Source: Piscicola geometra
Taxonomy: Eukaryota > Annelida > Clitellata > Hirudinida > Piscicolidae
Assembly (NCBI GenBank): GCA_943735955.1
Contig: OX030961.1
Coordinates: 7,283,420-7,347,419 of the forward strand
Reading direction: 5' to 3'
Length of the DNA: 64,000 nucleotides
In this document: in pieces, positions 1 through 36,300 of the stretch
Layout of the letters: every line of letters starts with the position of its first letter
Position numbering within the stretch: the first letter of the stretch is position 1
The notes under the pieces: generated by a model
The model's input: only the letters and a program-made list of their open reading frames with translations
Databases searched by the model: none
Told to the model about the DNA's origin: nothing
Program-made: the position numbers and the translations under genes

Positions 1-19629
<19,629 letters not shown>

Positions 19630-20512
19630 TGAAATCAGTAAGGGTCTGAGTTCTTTTTATGAAAAATATTAGAAGCCATTAAAAACAAGTATCTTTTGGA
19701 ATATTTTATTGAAGAATACCGTAACGAATCGTTATTTTTTAAAGAATGTTTAAAAGAGAATAAAGTCTTTAATTAAAATAAGAGTGTAATAAAAAGGGAA
19801 GATAGACTCGATGCAATGTTCTAAGAAATTAAAAATAGTTTATTCATTACTTTACAAGAAAAACCTAGATTTTCATCTAATGAAAAAATTATTAAAACAA
19901 AAATTGTTTTGACAAATAAAAGAACCATGCATGTCTGCATGTATTTATTTCATAAAGCAAATTTATGAGTTAAATAAAGAGATTTCCTGTGGGCCTGTAA
20001 GAAGTTCTGGCACAAATCCACCAATGCCACTCTGAAATCTGTAAGATACTAACAACAAATGATTGCACGGAATATCTGAAGGAAGAGAGGATCAGGAAGA
20101 TACCTTAAATCAGGTGAATAAATGACTTGATTCTGACCACCAAAGTGTACCAATAGGTGACGAGATTCTGCAATAAAGCCATACCTCTACGAGTCCATGG
20201 TCGAAGGTGGAAAGCATATAGGAAGGCTCGGCACTAACTAGAATAGCTCACAAAACGTCAACACTAATATAGAAACATTAGAAAATAATATATATATGTT
20301 GAAAGCACTGAGCAAAATAACAAAGAAGCATGGAAAGTAGCGAAGAAACAGCTCTGATCGAGGTTATGAAGAAAGCCTTCAGTGAGCAGAAGAAAGAAAG
20401 TGAACAGTTTGAACAGGAGGAAGAGGACTTAGAGGCCAGAAAACTTGATCTTATTATAGACAAGCTACCTGAAACAAATAAGACGGAAAACGAAGTATTA
20501 GCCACGAAACTC

Positions 20513-20580
20513 AACTTGACGCGCTCTTGAATTTGCTGGAAGAGCGCTATAGAAATTTTTTGATTGATTGATTGATTTAT
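20513..20580 (+). mobile_element. Retroelement 3' tail (AGCGCTATAGAAAT then GATT repeats)
   Basis: Sequence cgctcttgaatttgctgga, then AGAGCGCTATAGAAAT, then TTGATTGATTGATTGATT. The same block occurs in reverse complement at 21386-21440. A shared unique segment ending in a short tandem repeat is typical of LINE or LINE-mobilised SINE 3' ends. The family is not identified. Confidence 0.5.
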
Positions 20581-21385
20581 TGACGACGAATTCAACTAAA
20601 TTCAAATAAGAAAGGACTAGCACGCTCAAGGAAAAGACGAGATGACCAGCCAAGAATAACCCGTATAGCAATGCCTACAACAAAAAAACGAATGGCGCCA
20701 AAGAAAGACAAAGAAGTCAGACATTCAACCAGTGACCTCAATTACAAGATAAATATATATATTTGTATATATATTGTTATTGATGTCACTGATTAAAGAA
20801 ACAAATTTATCCAGTTTAACAAATTATATATACATCCTACCAGAAATTAAAAAAACAAAAATCTCATACATTTGTGAATCCAATTAGCACTGTTAAGAAA
20901 AATAACCGCCAGGAAAGAAGTGGATGAGCAGCAAAGACGAAATTCTACCACTCAAAGAGACAAGCCAACAAACCAACCTAGAACAACATCCAGACCAACC
21001 GATCTTCTCACATTACTAAATACTAACTGTTAAAGTTCCAAAACGAAAAACAAAGATTCCACATCCTAATCAACTTTCAAAAAGCATACGTTAAATTTGG
21101 CACAGAACCATGACTGGAAAAGATGAATACGATGACGAATTGCAAACGAAGATCAATGTGAGTATTTCCGGGAAAACCAAACAACTAAAAAGGGAAGAGG
21201 AGTGTTCATGGCTGTTAGTCAGACCTGTAAAGACCAGAAGGTTCCAGAGCTTATCAGAGACTGGGAACAAAGATGGTGTGAACTACGCCTAGCAGACCAA
21301 AAGAAATACTACTTTATGTTGCACTACACTGTCGTGCACATGAAAATGATGAGAAAAGCCTGGACAAACTCAAAAATCTCTATCT

Positions 21386-21440
21386 AAAGACAATCAATCA
21401 AATAGATTTCTATAGCGCTCTTCTTCAAATTCAAGACAGT
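21386..21440 (-). mobile_element. Second copy of the GATT-tailed retroelement 3' end (inverted)
   Basis: The reverse complement reads cttgaatttgaagaagagcg and ctatagaaat followed by ttgattgattg, matching the copy at 20513-20580. The two are inverted about 800 bp apart and could pair in a transcript. Confidence 0.5.
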
Positions 21441-22339
21441 GGAAAATATCAATGTACACTGCTAGCAGAAGACTTTTACCTCCTCTATTAGTATGCATTA
21501 ATATTAGGACTAGAAGAAAAACTCAATCTCATTCCACTACTTAGGCCTACACTACAAGTTTGCGTCAATATTCCAAGAACAACGATAAGACCAACTTGTG
21601 AAAAATCCAACTAGAGGCAGTCACTCTCGATCCAGTGTTAACAAACAATTCCACCAGAGTTTCCAAATGCAAGTCGTCCCTCAATATGAACACTGTCCCC
21701 AACAAACAACCACACGCACAATATATGTCTACAGGGAAGCCAACTAGGTTAAGTTCGACGAAGCTATGAAAAGCACTTTCAAGAACAGAAATACAAATGA
21801 AGATGAAAAACTAGATACCGCTGAGAAGCTCTGGAGGTTGTCTACAGCTGACCTGCGAAGGCACACAAGACTATTCGTTCTACATAAAACCCGCAAAAAC
21901 AAAATTGAATTTCTTTGGCTCATCAAACATTTAAGAAAATTAATGAATAAAAAGAAGAGAAAAAAGCAAAGATATGTCAAAAAAACGACAAATTACACTA
22001 TAGTCTACAATATATTTGTATGTTTTTTATAGGAATAAAAACAAAGCTGCTAAGAGAAGCGCTGGAAGGCGGTTCCTTGCACGGATGTGCAGTGACATCT
22101 GGAGTTTCACAAGATGAAACCCTTTTGATGGGTCATTTATGCAGTACCGCCTTTACAGGTTATACTATACACATAACCTAACAAAAGGATTAAAATCAGA
22201 AATCTGACTCTGCCGAAGACATAATTACATATATATATGCATGTACCAACAACGAGAGACACTTCAAAGCAGCCTGAACAACTTGCAGTCTCAGTTTTAT
22301 AATATACTGAGAGAAAAATTTATAAAAAGGCGGAAAAGA

Positions 22340-22345
22340 TTTATT
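22340..22345 (-). terminator. Polyadenylation signal of BUD31
   Basis: AATAAA on the minus strand about 27 bp after the BUD31 stop codon. Confidence 0.6.
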
Positions 22346-22371
22346 TTAGTAAAAATAAACTTATGAATTTT

Positions 22372-23185
22372 TCACCCAGAACACCCACGACATCCACAGT
22401 TTATACACTCAACAACCTTTCCCTGAAATTATAAATGTAGCTTTGAGCAAAATACATTTTCAAATTAATTATTTAAAAATCTATTAAATAATATTTACAT
22501 TTTTAATTAGTGAAAATTGAAAAATTAATTTAATGAATTAAGCAAAAACCTCCTCAAGTTTGGACTTGGGCACTCTGCAGATGCAGTTCGTTCGGAAGTT
22601 GGTGTCTTGCGTCTGGATGCACTGCAGACAACAGAGATTCTCATAGCCAACCTTCTTCCACTTGGCGATCAAGTTGGCGTCTGCTATCTTCTCATCCAAA
22701 CAGTACTGGTAAAGTTCTTTTGTGAAAAATGAGTTTGTTAAATAAGTATTTTCAATCATTGTTGAATTTTTTCAATATACTTTTTTTTAATAAATATAGA
22801 AAAATATTGGTAAATAAACTGCAATTATTGGATATTATAGACCTTACCAACCCTTGCTTATGGCCTTTCTTTTGTAGTAAAGGTCATAAATATATCTAGA
22901 CCTCTGTCCATGAATTCTAAAGATGGGCCACAAAGCTTCCACTTTCCTCTTTCCCTCGTGAGGGTCAGTCTGGGCTGAGTGGTGAAAACATAACTTCTTT
23001 AACAAAATAGTTAATATTGAAAACTTTAAATAATTTTTTTACAGGTTGGCCTGAAACAAAATATTGGAATTTATTGTGAGTTTCAGAAAACCTTCTCTCA
23101 TTTTTTGATCCAATTCGTCTAAAGTTGGCTCAATTAGTTCCCATCCCTCAGGTGGTGGTTTTTTACTTTTTGAGTATTTAGGCAT
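22372..23185 (-). CDS. BUD31: BUD31 (G10 homologue), complete, 4 exons
   Basis: Exons 23092-23185, 22852-22974, 22550-22716 and 22372-22422, phases 1, 1, 0, total 435 bp = 144 residues plus stop, the same length as human BUD31. Protein landmarks in order: [91 protein letters not shown] and [14 protein letters not shown]. The cysteines (CC..C, C.C, C..C.C..C) that form the zinc cluster are all present. Role known from the family: component of the activated spliceosome. The small last exon follows a good acceptor (atttcag|ggaaag, minus strand); without it the frame would end early in exon 3. It shares an intergenic promoter region with OS-9. Confidence 0.97.
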
Positions 23186-23431
23186 CGCAAATTAGAGAAG
23201 CTTTGTCGAATAAAAATGTGCGATAATTAGATTTATAGAAACGTTTAAAAGTTAAGGATAAAAGTAACTGATAAATTATACAATAAAAAATCTCAAAAAT
23301 ATTTATTAAAAAAACAATACTAAATTAATTATAATAAATATTTGCAATTTTTTCAAGGTTTAAACTGTACAATTATGTTTAATTATGACGATCCATTTAA
23401 TTATTATGGTGTAAACACATATGTTTCTAGG
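23186..23431. promoter_or_regulatory. Shared head-to-head intergenic region BUD31 / OS-9
   Basis: Only 246 bp separate the two divergent start codons, so 5' UTRs and promoters of both genes must lie here (or overlap the genes). The sequence is AT-rich with no obvious TATA box pair. The inference of a bidirectional promoter rests on spacing alone. Confidence 0.6.
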
Positions 23432-28180
<4,749 letters not shown>

Positions 28181-30341
28181 CTCGGAGATTCGACTAAGCG
28201 TTGAAAACATGTTTTTATTGTTAAAAAATCATATTTAAATAGTTTGAATACACAGGTTGGAAAATATTCGAGATGAATTGTTTTCAAATTTCAAGTATTT
28301 TTTTTTATACATTCTATTAATAACTGGAGGTTGGGCCAATTTTAAAGTTTAGAATATACTTTTATAACTTTTGTATCCATCCGTTGTTGGAAAGTAATAA
28401 AAAAAACACCAATAAAGCGTTTCAAATCAGAATAAATTTAGTTACATTTCATAATAAATTATCTTTTTTTACAATACAAACCAGTTAAAATCAAATCAAA
28501 TTAAAAACTAAATTCTCTTAAAATGCCAAGTAAATAAACACTTCAAGTTTACATAGCATCTAGAATCTCCATTATAAAGACAACTAAATCGTATCTCGAC
28601 TAGAACATTACCTTGATGTTAGCCGATTGGAGTTTAGTGAGGTTTCACAGATGAATTTAAACCATTCCAAAGAAAACAAAACTAAAAGTGCGATTCATAC
28701 ACAGTGTTTACTGGGGCATTGAAATGTTGTCCTCCATGCTTGGTGACCAGTTGTTGGCACTGAGTCGGTATCTAGAGAGTGGCAAAGAGCACTAATACTC
28801 CGATGAGGAAATTCTATTTAAATAATATGTTCATAATACTGAAAAGGCAAGGAAACGGAAGAGCATAAAGAAAAATTGTAGAATATGAAATATTCTTTGA
28901 AAGCATGTATAAAGCATGTGAAATTAAAAATCTATAGAATTAGAATAGGCGACAACATCATAAATCATATATAGAACAAAAAGCCTATTAAAGCATTAAA
29001 AAAAATAAATTGATAAAATCAAACGTTTAAAAAGTAATAAAAAGCACTGCGTTATCTTCATCATGCACAAATCCTATGAGCTCGATTATTCGCCTTTGCA
29101 TGCAGTACACCGAATACATACGCAGTCGTCAAAGGCGCCATAAGAGCAAGCATCAAAGGAAATGTCCTATTCCACAATACCACATAAACCCATCCCACAG
29201 CATCGTCGAAATCTTGCAGAGGAAACTCCCGTAGATTCTTTTGAGGGAATATTCTTTACGGCGTCGTTACAATGGCGAAGACAGCTACTTATGGCAGTTT
29301 TGCAGTTTACTCTTGCGTCTTTAAATAATAAATTCCCATTATTTCGTGTCCACCATTGCCTTCCCACCAGTCTCGTTCATGCTCCCCTCTCCGACTTCTC
29401 CTTCTCTCCACCCATCCAATGCAGGCCTTATCAGACGGGCGTTTCTTCCAAGTGCAATCTGCTCGACAGATTCGAAAGCATTTTCAAGACCTTTTTAAAC
29501 CATTTTCAAGTTTTCAATGTTTATGGCCATTGGAAAATCCATTTGTTCTGCTTTCAGCTTCTGCAACCTTTACACACATCTAGCTCTAATGTTGTCTTCT
29601 AGCCAGGAAATAGAATTCAAGTTATATCTAGCGCCTACTTTAATTCCAAAAAAAATAAAGACATGTGAAAATACTTTAGTATAAAAAAGTAGAAAATGCA
29701 GCGATATCATTACCAGATAAACATGAAATTGATACACGCGAATAAGTATTGTATACATACAAAGTAGGGATGTATGTGTGGATACAAAGCTGTCGATAAA
29801 CGGAAGAGGCCGCTCTTAAATACCGGCTGCACGTGACAGCAATCAATACCTTGCACACAGGCGAGGAATCGGAAAAGAGGATTTTAATGGTAGTTGGGTT
29901 GGCCTTGCGGAAATTGAGAATTTTCGATGGTTCTTTAGGGATGGGCGGTTTTTGAATATAGATTTTTTGGATCGAGTAGAGCGAGCAAGGAGGTTCTTGA
30001 TTGTTTGAAGGTGATTTATTTCAGTGATTTAATGAATTATTCGATGTTTAAACCTATTAAAAGTATTCAGTAAGTGATGGCTTTATACATTCAGAAAGAA
30101 GTTTGAGGGATGGACGCAGAAGTGGCACACGATTGATTAAATGGTTTCCCCGATAGAGCATCGCCATGTTTAATGCTCTAATTAAACTTAAATTACCTCA
30201 CAAACCTCAAACAATCAACTATAATTCTCAATAATTTGAAACTATTTCTCAAACCAAGCCATCTTTAAATCCATCATTCATGTTTCAAAACATGTTTACA
30301 ACTCTTCTTTTCCCATTGCAATCATCTCAAACATGCCTCCA
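28181..30341. other. Intergenic, tail-to-tail between OS-9 and the EF-hand gene
   Basis: Contains a polyadenylation signal AATAAA at 28411-28416 for OS-9. Several short frames (for example 29162-29602) lack conserved motifs or coding character, and I assign no gene. Confidence 0.6.
28411..28416 (+). terminator. Polyadenylation signal of OS-9
   Basis: AATAAA 230 bp after the OS-9 stop codon, the first strong signal downstream. Confidence 0.45.
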
Positions 30342-33300
30342 TCAGCCGAACATGGCAGACCACAGCACCATGAACTCTGTCTTGTCGAGGTTGCCGTCTT
30401 GGTTGCGGTCGTACAGCCTTATGAGACTCTCCGCAGTCGATCTGATGGTGGTGGAATAAACTTCAATTAATAGAAAAACTTTGTTTGAAAACATTTATAA
30501 AACCGATATAAATCTTGAAAACTCTCAAGTATATTTGCTTTGAGCTAAAACGCGAACCTATGACCGCATAAATTTATCTAATAATTGAAGTAATTATTAA
30601 AAACAGCAGCAAAGGGGGGCGTACCTGTCAGCCTTCATGCGCTCCTGGATGACCGACAACACCTCGTCAGGGCTGAGCACTCCGTTGCCGTCCTTGTCCA
30701 ACTGGTCGAAACAGGCAGAGATCTCTTCATGACTGGTGGTGGTGGTGGTGGTGGTGGTGGTGGTGGTGGTGGAGAGAGGGTGTGAGAGGTTGGTGAATGG
30801 TGAGTGGTGGTGGTGGTGGTGGTGGTGGTGGTGGTGGTGGTGGTGGTGGGGAGAGGGTGTGAGAGGTTGGTGAATGGTGGTGGTGGTGGTGGTGGTGGTG
30901 AGGAGAGGGTGTGAGAGGTTGGTGAATGGTGGGTGGTGGTGGTGGTGGTGGTGGTGGTGGTGGGGAGAGGGTGTGAGAGGTTGGTGAATGGTGGGTGGTG
31001 GTGGGAAAAGAGGGTGTGAGAGGTTGGTGGGTGGTTGTGGAGAGAATGGTGGTGGTTAGAAGGGTTGAGGGTGGTTGGTGGTGGAAAGGATGAGGGTGAG
31101 AATGGTTGGTTGTACAAAGTTTGAATGGAGGAATAGACAGAACAAATTGCAGATTTTTAGACCTCCATCAATGAATTGCAACATCAAAAGCATAAAAAAG
31201 ATGCAAAAATCATCCAAAAAACAATTGAATAAAACTATTTTTTTGACTTTGAAACGCAGACAATATTTTCGAGCTAATCTCAGGTTTTTCGGACGATAAT
31301 GCACTTGCGTGTAGCGGCATTCACGCAAGGGATGCATCGATCAGAAAGTGATCGCTTGTGATCTGCCTCCTCGCATGCCTGCACAGCCCGTCTGATTACA
31401 TGCATTTTATTTCTCTTTATTTAAGAAAAGATTTTGTGGTGTTTTTTGTGTTTTACTTTTCAAGGATTGATTTATTTATTGCACGTTTTGGTTATACGCT
31501 ACTCAATCAATGCTCGTCTCTGTATGCTTATTCTCATCATCATGGTATTAGAAGGACACTTTGCTGGTTCTTCAGACATTTCTCGTTTGTCCAGTCAATC
31601 GCTTGCCTGTAAGGCGTCGTCTTGCCTATAATTCGATACCTTGTCATAAAAAGTCAATTTTATATATATATATATATTTTTTTTTGTTTACCCACTGTCT
31701 TTTCCCCTGTCAACCCCTCTCCATCTTTACCCTAACCCTAACCCTAACCCTAACCCTAACCCTAACCCTAACCCTTTCTCTTCCCCATCACAACCACCCT
31801 CTCCATCTGCAAAACTACGAATCTCTCAAACTAACACTTTCTTCGCTAATTCAGTTAAGAAACTTCTCATTCAACTTCAATAAAGTTGCTCACAATGAAT
31901 ATTTTATCTTTTAAAGATTAAAATGCAAATCTTTACTGCCACTCAGACTCCCTTCTCATTTCAATTTCGTATTTTTCTATTTTATGAATTTAAATCTCAG
32001 AATCGAACATCGCCTGAGCAATATTTGTAGCGTTTAATCAAGCGTGAAATCAGTCGTGCACTCGCCAGAATACATTGGCACCTCTAAGTGCCTTGACATG
32101 TTCCAATTTTTAAAACTCTATGCAATAAGGCGCATTGACACATGCAAACACGACGTAATAAGTTCCATAGAAAACAAAATTATAAAATTACTTTCACGAT
32201 TTACTTACAGTTAATAAGATTAACTATTTTAAATAATAATGACGAGCATTATTATAGTGGCGTATAACCCGAACGGGCTTCCAGGCCACTTAGGCTGCAT
32301 ATTTTCATTTGCGCCTTTGGGTTACTAGGGCATTGGTTGCACTTGAACCTAGGACCTTTCATTGTTGGTCAAGCCGAGAGTCGTTGCCCACTCAGCTACC
32401 CGTTCACTAAACGTTTAAACTTCAATTCTAATTTATTAAATGAATAATACTTCTACAAAACAAACTTTCATAAATGAAATTGAAAATTTCTGGAATTTTT
32501 TTAAAAACTAAGATTTGAAATGGACTCAGTCTCAAACCTGATGCGTGCTTCAGCGTAGAAAGCAGCGAACTCTTCGATGTTGAGCATGCCGTTGTGGTCC
32601 TTGTCGAAGCGCTTCAGCAGCTCGTCCACCCTGTTGTGGATGGTTTGTGGATGGTTTGGTGGATGGTTTGGTGGATGGTTTGGTGGATGGTTTGTGGATG
32701 GTTTGGTGGATGGTTTGGTGGATGGTTTGGTGGATGGTTTGGTGGATGGTTTGGTGGATGGTTTGGTGGATGGTTTGGTGGATGGTTTGGTGGATGGTTT
32801 GGTGGATGGTTTGGTGGATGGTTTGTGGATGGTTTGGTGGATGGTTTGTGGATGGTTTGGTGGATGGTTTGGTGGATGGTTTGGTGGATGGTTTGGTGGA
32901 TGGTTTGGTGGATGGTTAAGTAGGTGGTTTGGTGGATGGTTTGGTGGATGGTTTGGTGGATGGTTTGGTGGATGGTTTGGTGGATGGTTTGGTGGATGGT
33001 TTGGTGGATGGTTTGGTGGATGGTTTGGTGGATGGTTTGGTGGATGGTTTGGTGGATGGTTTGGTGGATGGTTTGGTGGATGGTTTGGTGGATGGTTTGG
33101 TGGATGGTTTGGTGGATGGTTTGGTGGATGGTTTGGTGGATGGTTTGGTGGATGGTTTGGTGGATGGTTTGGTGGATGGTTTGATGGGTGGTTTGGTGGA
33201 TGGTTTGGTGGATGGTTTGGTGGATGGTTTGATGGATGGTTTGTGGATGGTTTGATGGATGGTTTGGTTCATGGTTTGGTGGATGGTTTGTGGATGGTTT

Positions 33301-36300
33301 GTGGATGGTTTGTGGGTGATTTGGTGGATGGTTTGATGGGTGCTTTGGTGGATGGTTTGGTGGGTAGTTTGATGGATGGTTGGATGGATGGTGGATGGTT
33401 TGTGGAAGGTTTGGTGGATGGTTTGGTGGGTGGTTTGATGGATGGTTGGATGGATGGTGGATGGTTTGTAGAAGGTTTGGTGAATGGTTGGATGGTTGGA
33501 TGGTTGGGTGGATGGTTTTGTTTTGAGGATGGTTCGGTGGCAATATTTCGTGATTTCAAATGGATTTTGTTGCGTGTTTGTTGTTTTTGTATTTGTGAAA
33601 GTCTTGAAGAATTTTAGATTCTACACAAAAGTAGAAAGGGATGGCGATGTTTTATGAATATTCCCAAATATCTTCAAATACACAAACAATTCATATTTAA
33701 AACTCTCCAAAAATACTGCCAATAAAAGCCAAAATAAAAAAGACTTTTCGGACCTGGAAGAGGGGAAGTTGAAGGGTTGTCCTCCCAAGATGCGAGTGGC
33801 TTCATCGAGGCTGATCTGACCGTTCCTGTCGGCGTCGTAGCGCTGGAAAGCTGGAATGATCTCCTGCTTTCTGTGAGGTGGAAGGAAGTGTTGTGGAGTA
33901 GGAGGAAGGGAGTTTGTGAGGTAGGAGGAGGCTTGTGATGTGGGAGGGTTTATAGGGCAGAAGGGAGGGTTTGCGAGGTGGAAGAGAGTTTGTGAGAAAG
34001 AACATTTTTAGCGAATGGTTGTGCGTGAACATCGTTGTTATTGCAATTCTTGTTCGTTAAAAGTGCGGATTAAGGAAATGGAAATACATTCTGTTTAGTT
34101 TTTCGGTTGTTCGATAAAGTATGAAAAAAGGAAATTTGAATTTTTAAACTTTGGAAAAAAAGAATTTATTTCGTAAATAAGAAAAATATCATGGGTTTGA
34201 GTGGCGGCTTTGCGGGACTTAGGAGAGCAGGGGTGGAAGGAAGGAATGATCGATGGCTGGTGGTGCTTACATTCTAGAGAGAGAAAACTGAAGGTTTGTG
34301 GATAAATTCTTTCGCGCAAGGTTTGTGTATGACTGGGCGCATGCGATGTGACAAGGCATGCTTGGACGACCATGCAGGAAGAAATAATGTTCGGAAGAAG
34401 CTTTTGTGTGTGCAAGGGTAGCGCTGGAAGATGTATTGATGAATAGTGAGCCTGCAGCAGGAATACATTGTCGGATATGATGATGGGCGTTAAGGCATTT
34501 GCTTTGAATAGCAATAAATGCAAGGCATTTCATCGGAAAAGTGCTTTTGATTGACAGTTGCTGCGAGAAAAATAATTGAGTTCTTTCTGTTTTGGATTTT
34601 TTATCTGTATTTTTTGAATTTAGAAAAACTCTGAAATATGTATGAGAAGTTGGAGTGATATTCCAATGAGGTTTCAAGGTTTTGTCGAAGTTTTTTGCTC
34701 GAGTGGGTTATCTCTCGCTTGGATGCATGAAAAAATGGCGTTCCAGAAACGAGAAGAAAAATAAATCGAAGTTTGCTCAGCGGGAATATGAGAAGACTGC
34801 GCGGAAGATACGTTGAATGGAAACTGTAGAGGAGCTAGCTGGGAGGGGACACACTTACCGCTGTGATTACGCTGAGTTGCCGAAATATTAAAGCATAAAG
34901 TTTACCCAATCTTCATGTTTTCAATGATCTAGAGCGTGGGAAACAGCGTTTGATAGTGGCAAGAGAAGCTTGAAAAGGGAGAAATGAAGGAATTACTGGC
35001 GAATTCATTATCGACCTTCTAAATTATTTCGACTGGCTTCGTTGTTTCTTCATGTAGACCAAAACTTTTGGACCAAAAGCATCGAAAGGATAAGTCTTCG
35101 GGGCTGCAAACTCGAAAAACCAGTTCATATAAATCTATCAATGAACCTTTGCTTACTTTGGGGCTTTAGAGAATTATAGAAATATTTTGTTTCTTCAGAC
35201 TTTAAAGTTTTCTCCATGATTTATTTGTTTCAACTTGAGACGTAGTCTTGTTTATACATTTTTTAATTCAACCTCAAAACCTAAATAAATAATTTAAAAT
35301 GAAGCTTTTAGAAGTTTTGAAAAGTCCAAATAAAAATTCCTATCTTTTCCAAAAACAATATTAATACGTCTGGAATGTAATTTCAAAACAAAATATTATT
35401 TCCTCGCTGGTCTGCACGTCGATGAGGACCCTTTAATAATTTCGCAAGTCTGTCATTAGTGTCAGTGCGTGCCCAGAAGAGTAATGAAGCTTTTCCGGAC
35501 GCAAAAACTCATTTTGAAAAATTGAAAAACTGACTGATAATTTTTCAAAGATAATTAATGAACGGATTTTCATTCATTTCTCACTCGCCCTGTTTGGCAT
35601 CGTGCTTTTGTAGATTGAAGACAGGCGTTTGAAGGGTGCTTGAAAGAATTTTAAAAGTGTTTTTTTATTCCCCACTTCAACACAGCTGCAGTTTGTCAAG
35701 GAATATTTAAACAATTTATGCGACTTGCCCAGTTCATTAATTTAAATACATTTTTAATGACGAAAGAGTATTCTTATCTACGACGAGTTACTCTGTGAAA
35801 TCGAAAGTCTGATGTATTATAATCGAATTTTTTTTAGGGTCTTGCATGGCAAAAATAGTCTAAAAATAAGACTAAAAACGAATAAAAATATAATTCAGAA
35901 TAAAAATTAAATCTTTGTTATCAAAACTAAAAATAAAAACCAGAACACAAATAAAAATAAATATAACAGACATAAAAAACCTCCGACATGGCTTCTAATT
36001 ACAGATAAAAAGAATACAGTTCCGTACACAAGAGCACAAGCACACTACTAAGACAACAGCTCAATCTCATGCAAGAACCAACAACACTATCTGAGAATGC
36101 AATCTTTCCGCAACAACACTACTCACAACAGCATTGCCGCCAACATCTCCAACAATGAAAACAACAATGCCAACAACAATGACAACAACAACACAACAAC
36201 AACAACAGCACTAACATTTCAGATATTTTAGTGACAAAAGTGTTGAACTCGCTGGCCGAGAGATCGACGAAGGGCTGTTGCTTGGTGGAGTTGAAGCGAG

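Larger units (their letters stand above)
19630..22371. other. Intergenic region between BUD31 and MEGF8 with decayed repeat sequence
   Basis: No recognisable conserved gene. Short frames such as 20330-20530 (a 66-codon acidic coiled-coil-like peptide ending at a repeat tail) and 21766-22032 (Lys-rich) have no family signature. A pair of inverted tails (20513-20580 and 21386-21440) shows that mobile-element copies lie here. The MEGF8 promoter should be just right of 19629, but I see no clear core motif. Confidence 0.55.

Noticed and set aside
21744..22320. Degraded reverse transcriptase
   Set aside because: A faint GVSQ...-like stretch near 22100 and Lys-rich frames were considered, but no catalytic motif or continuous frame supports a reverse transcriptase call.
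22538..22759. BUD31 ending at LEEVFA (loss of the C-terminal zinc cysteines)
   Set aside because: A short downstream exon (22372-22422) with a strong acceptor restores the conserved Cys-rich end and the family length.
29162..29602. 146-codon frame between OS-9 and the EF-hand gene
   Set aside because: No recognisable domain, no plausible splice partners, and an overlapping alternative frame; likely chance.
32577..33617. 346-residue Gly/Trp/Phe and 309-residue His/Pro/Thr frames
   Set aside because: Produced by the 12-bp intronic minisatellite between EF-hand exons.
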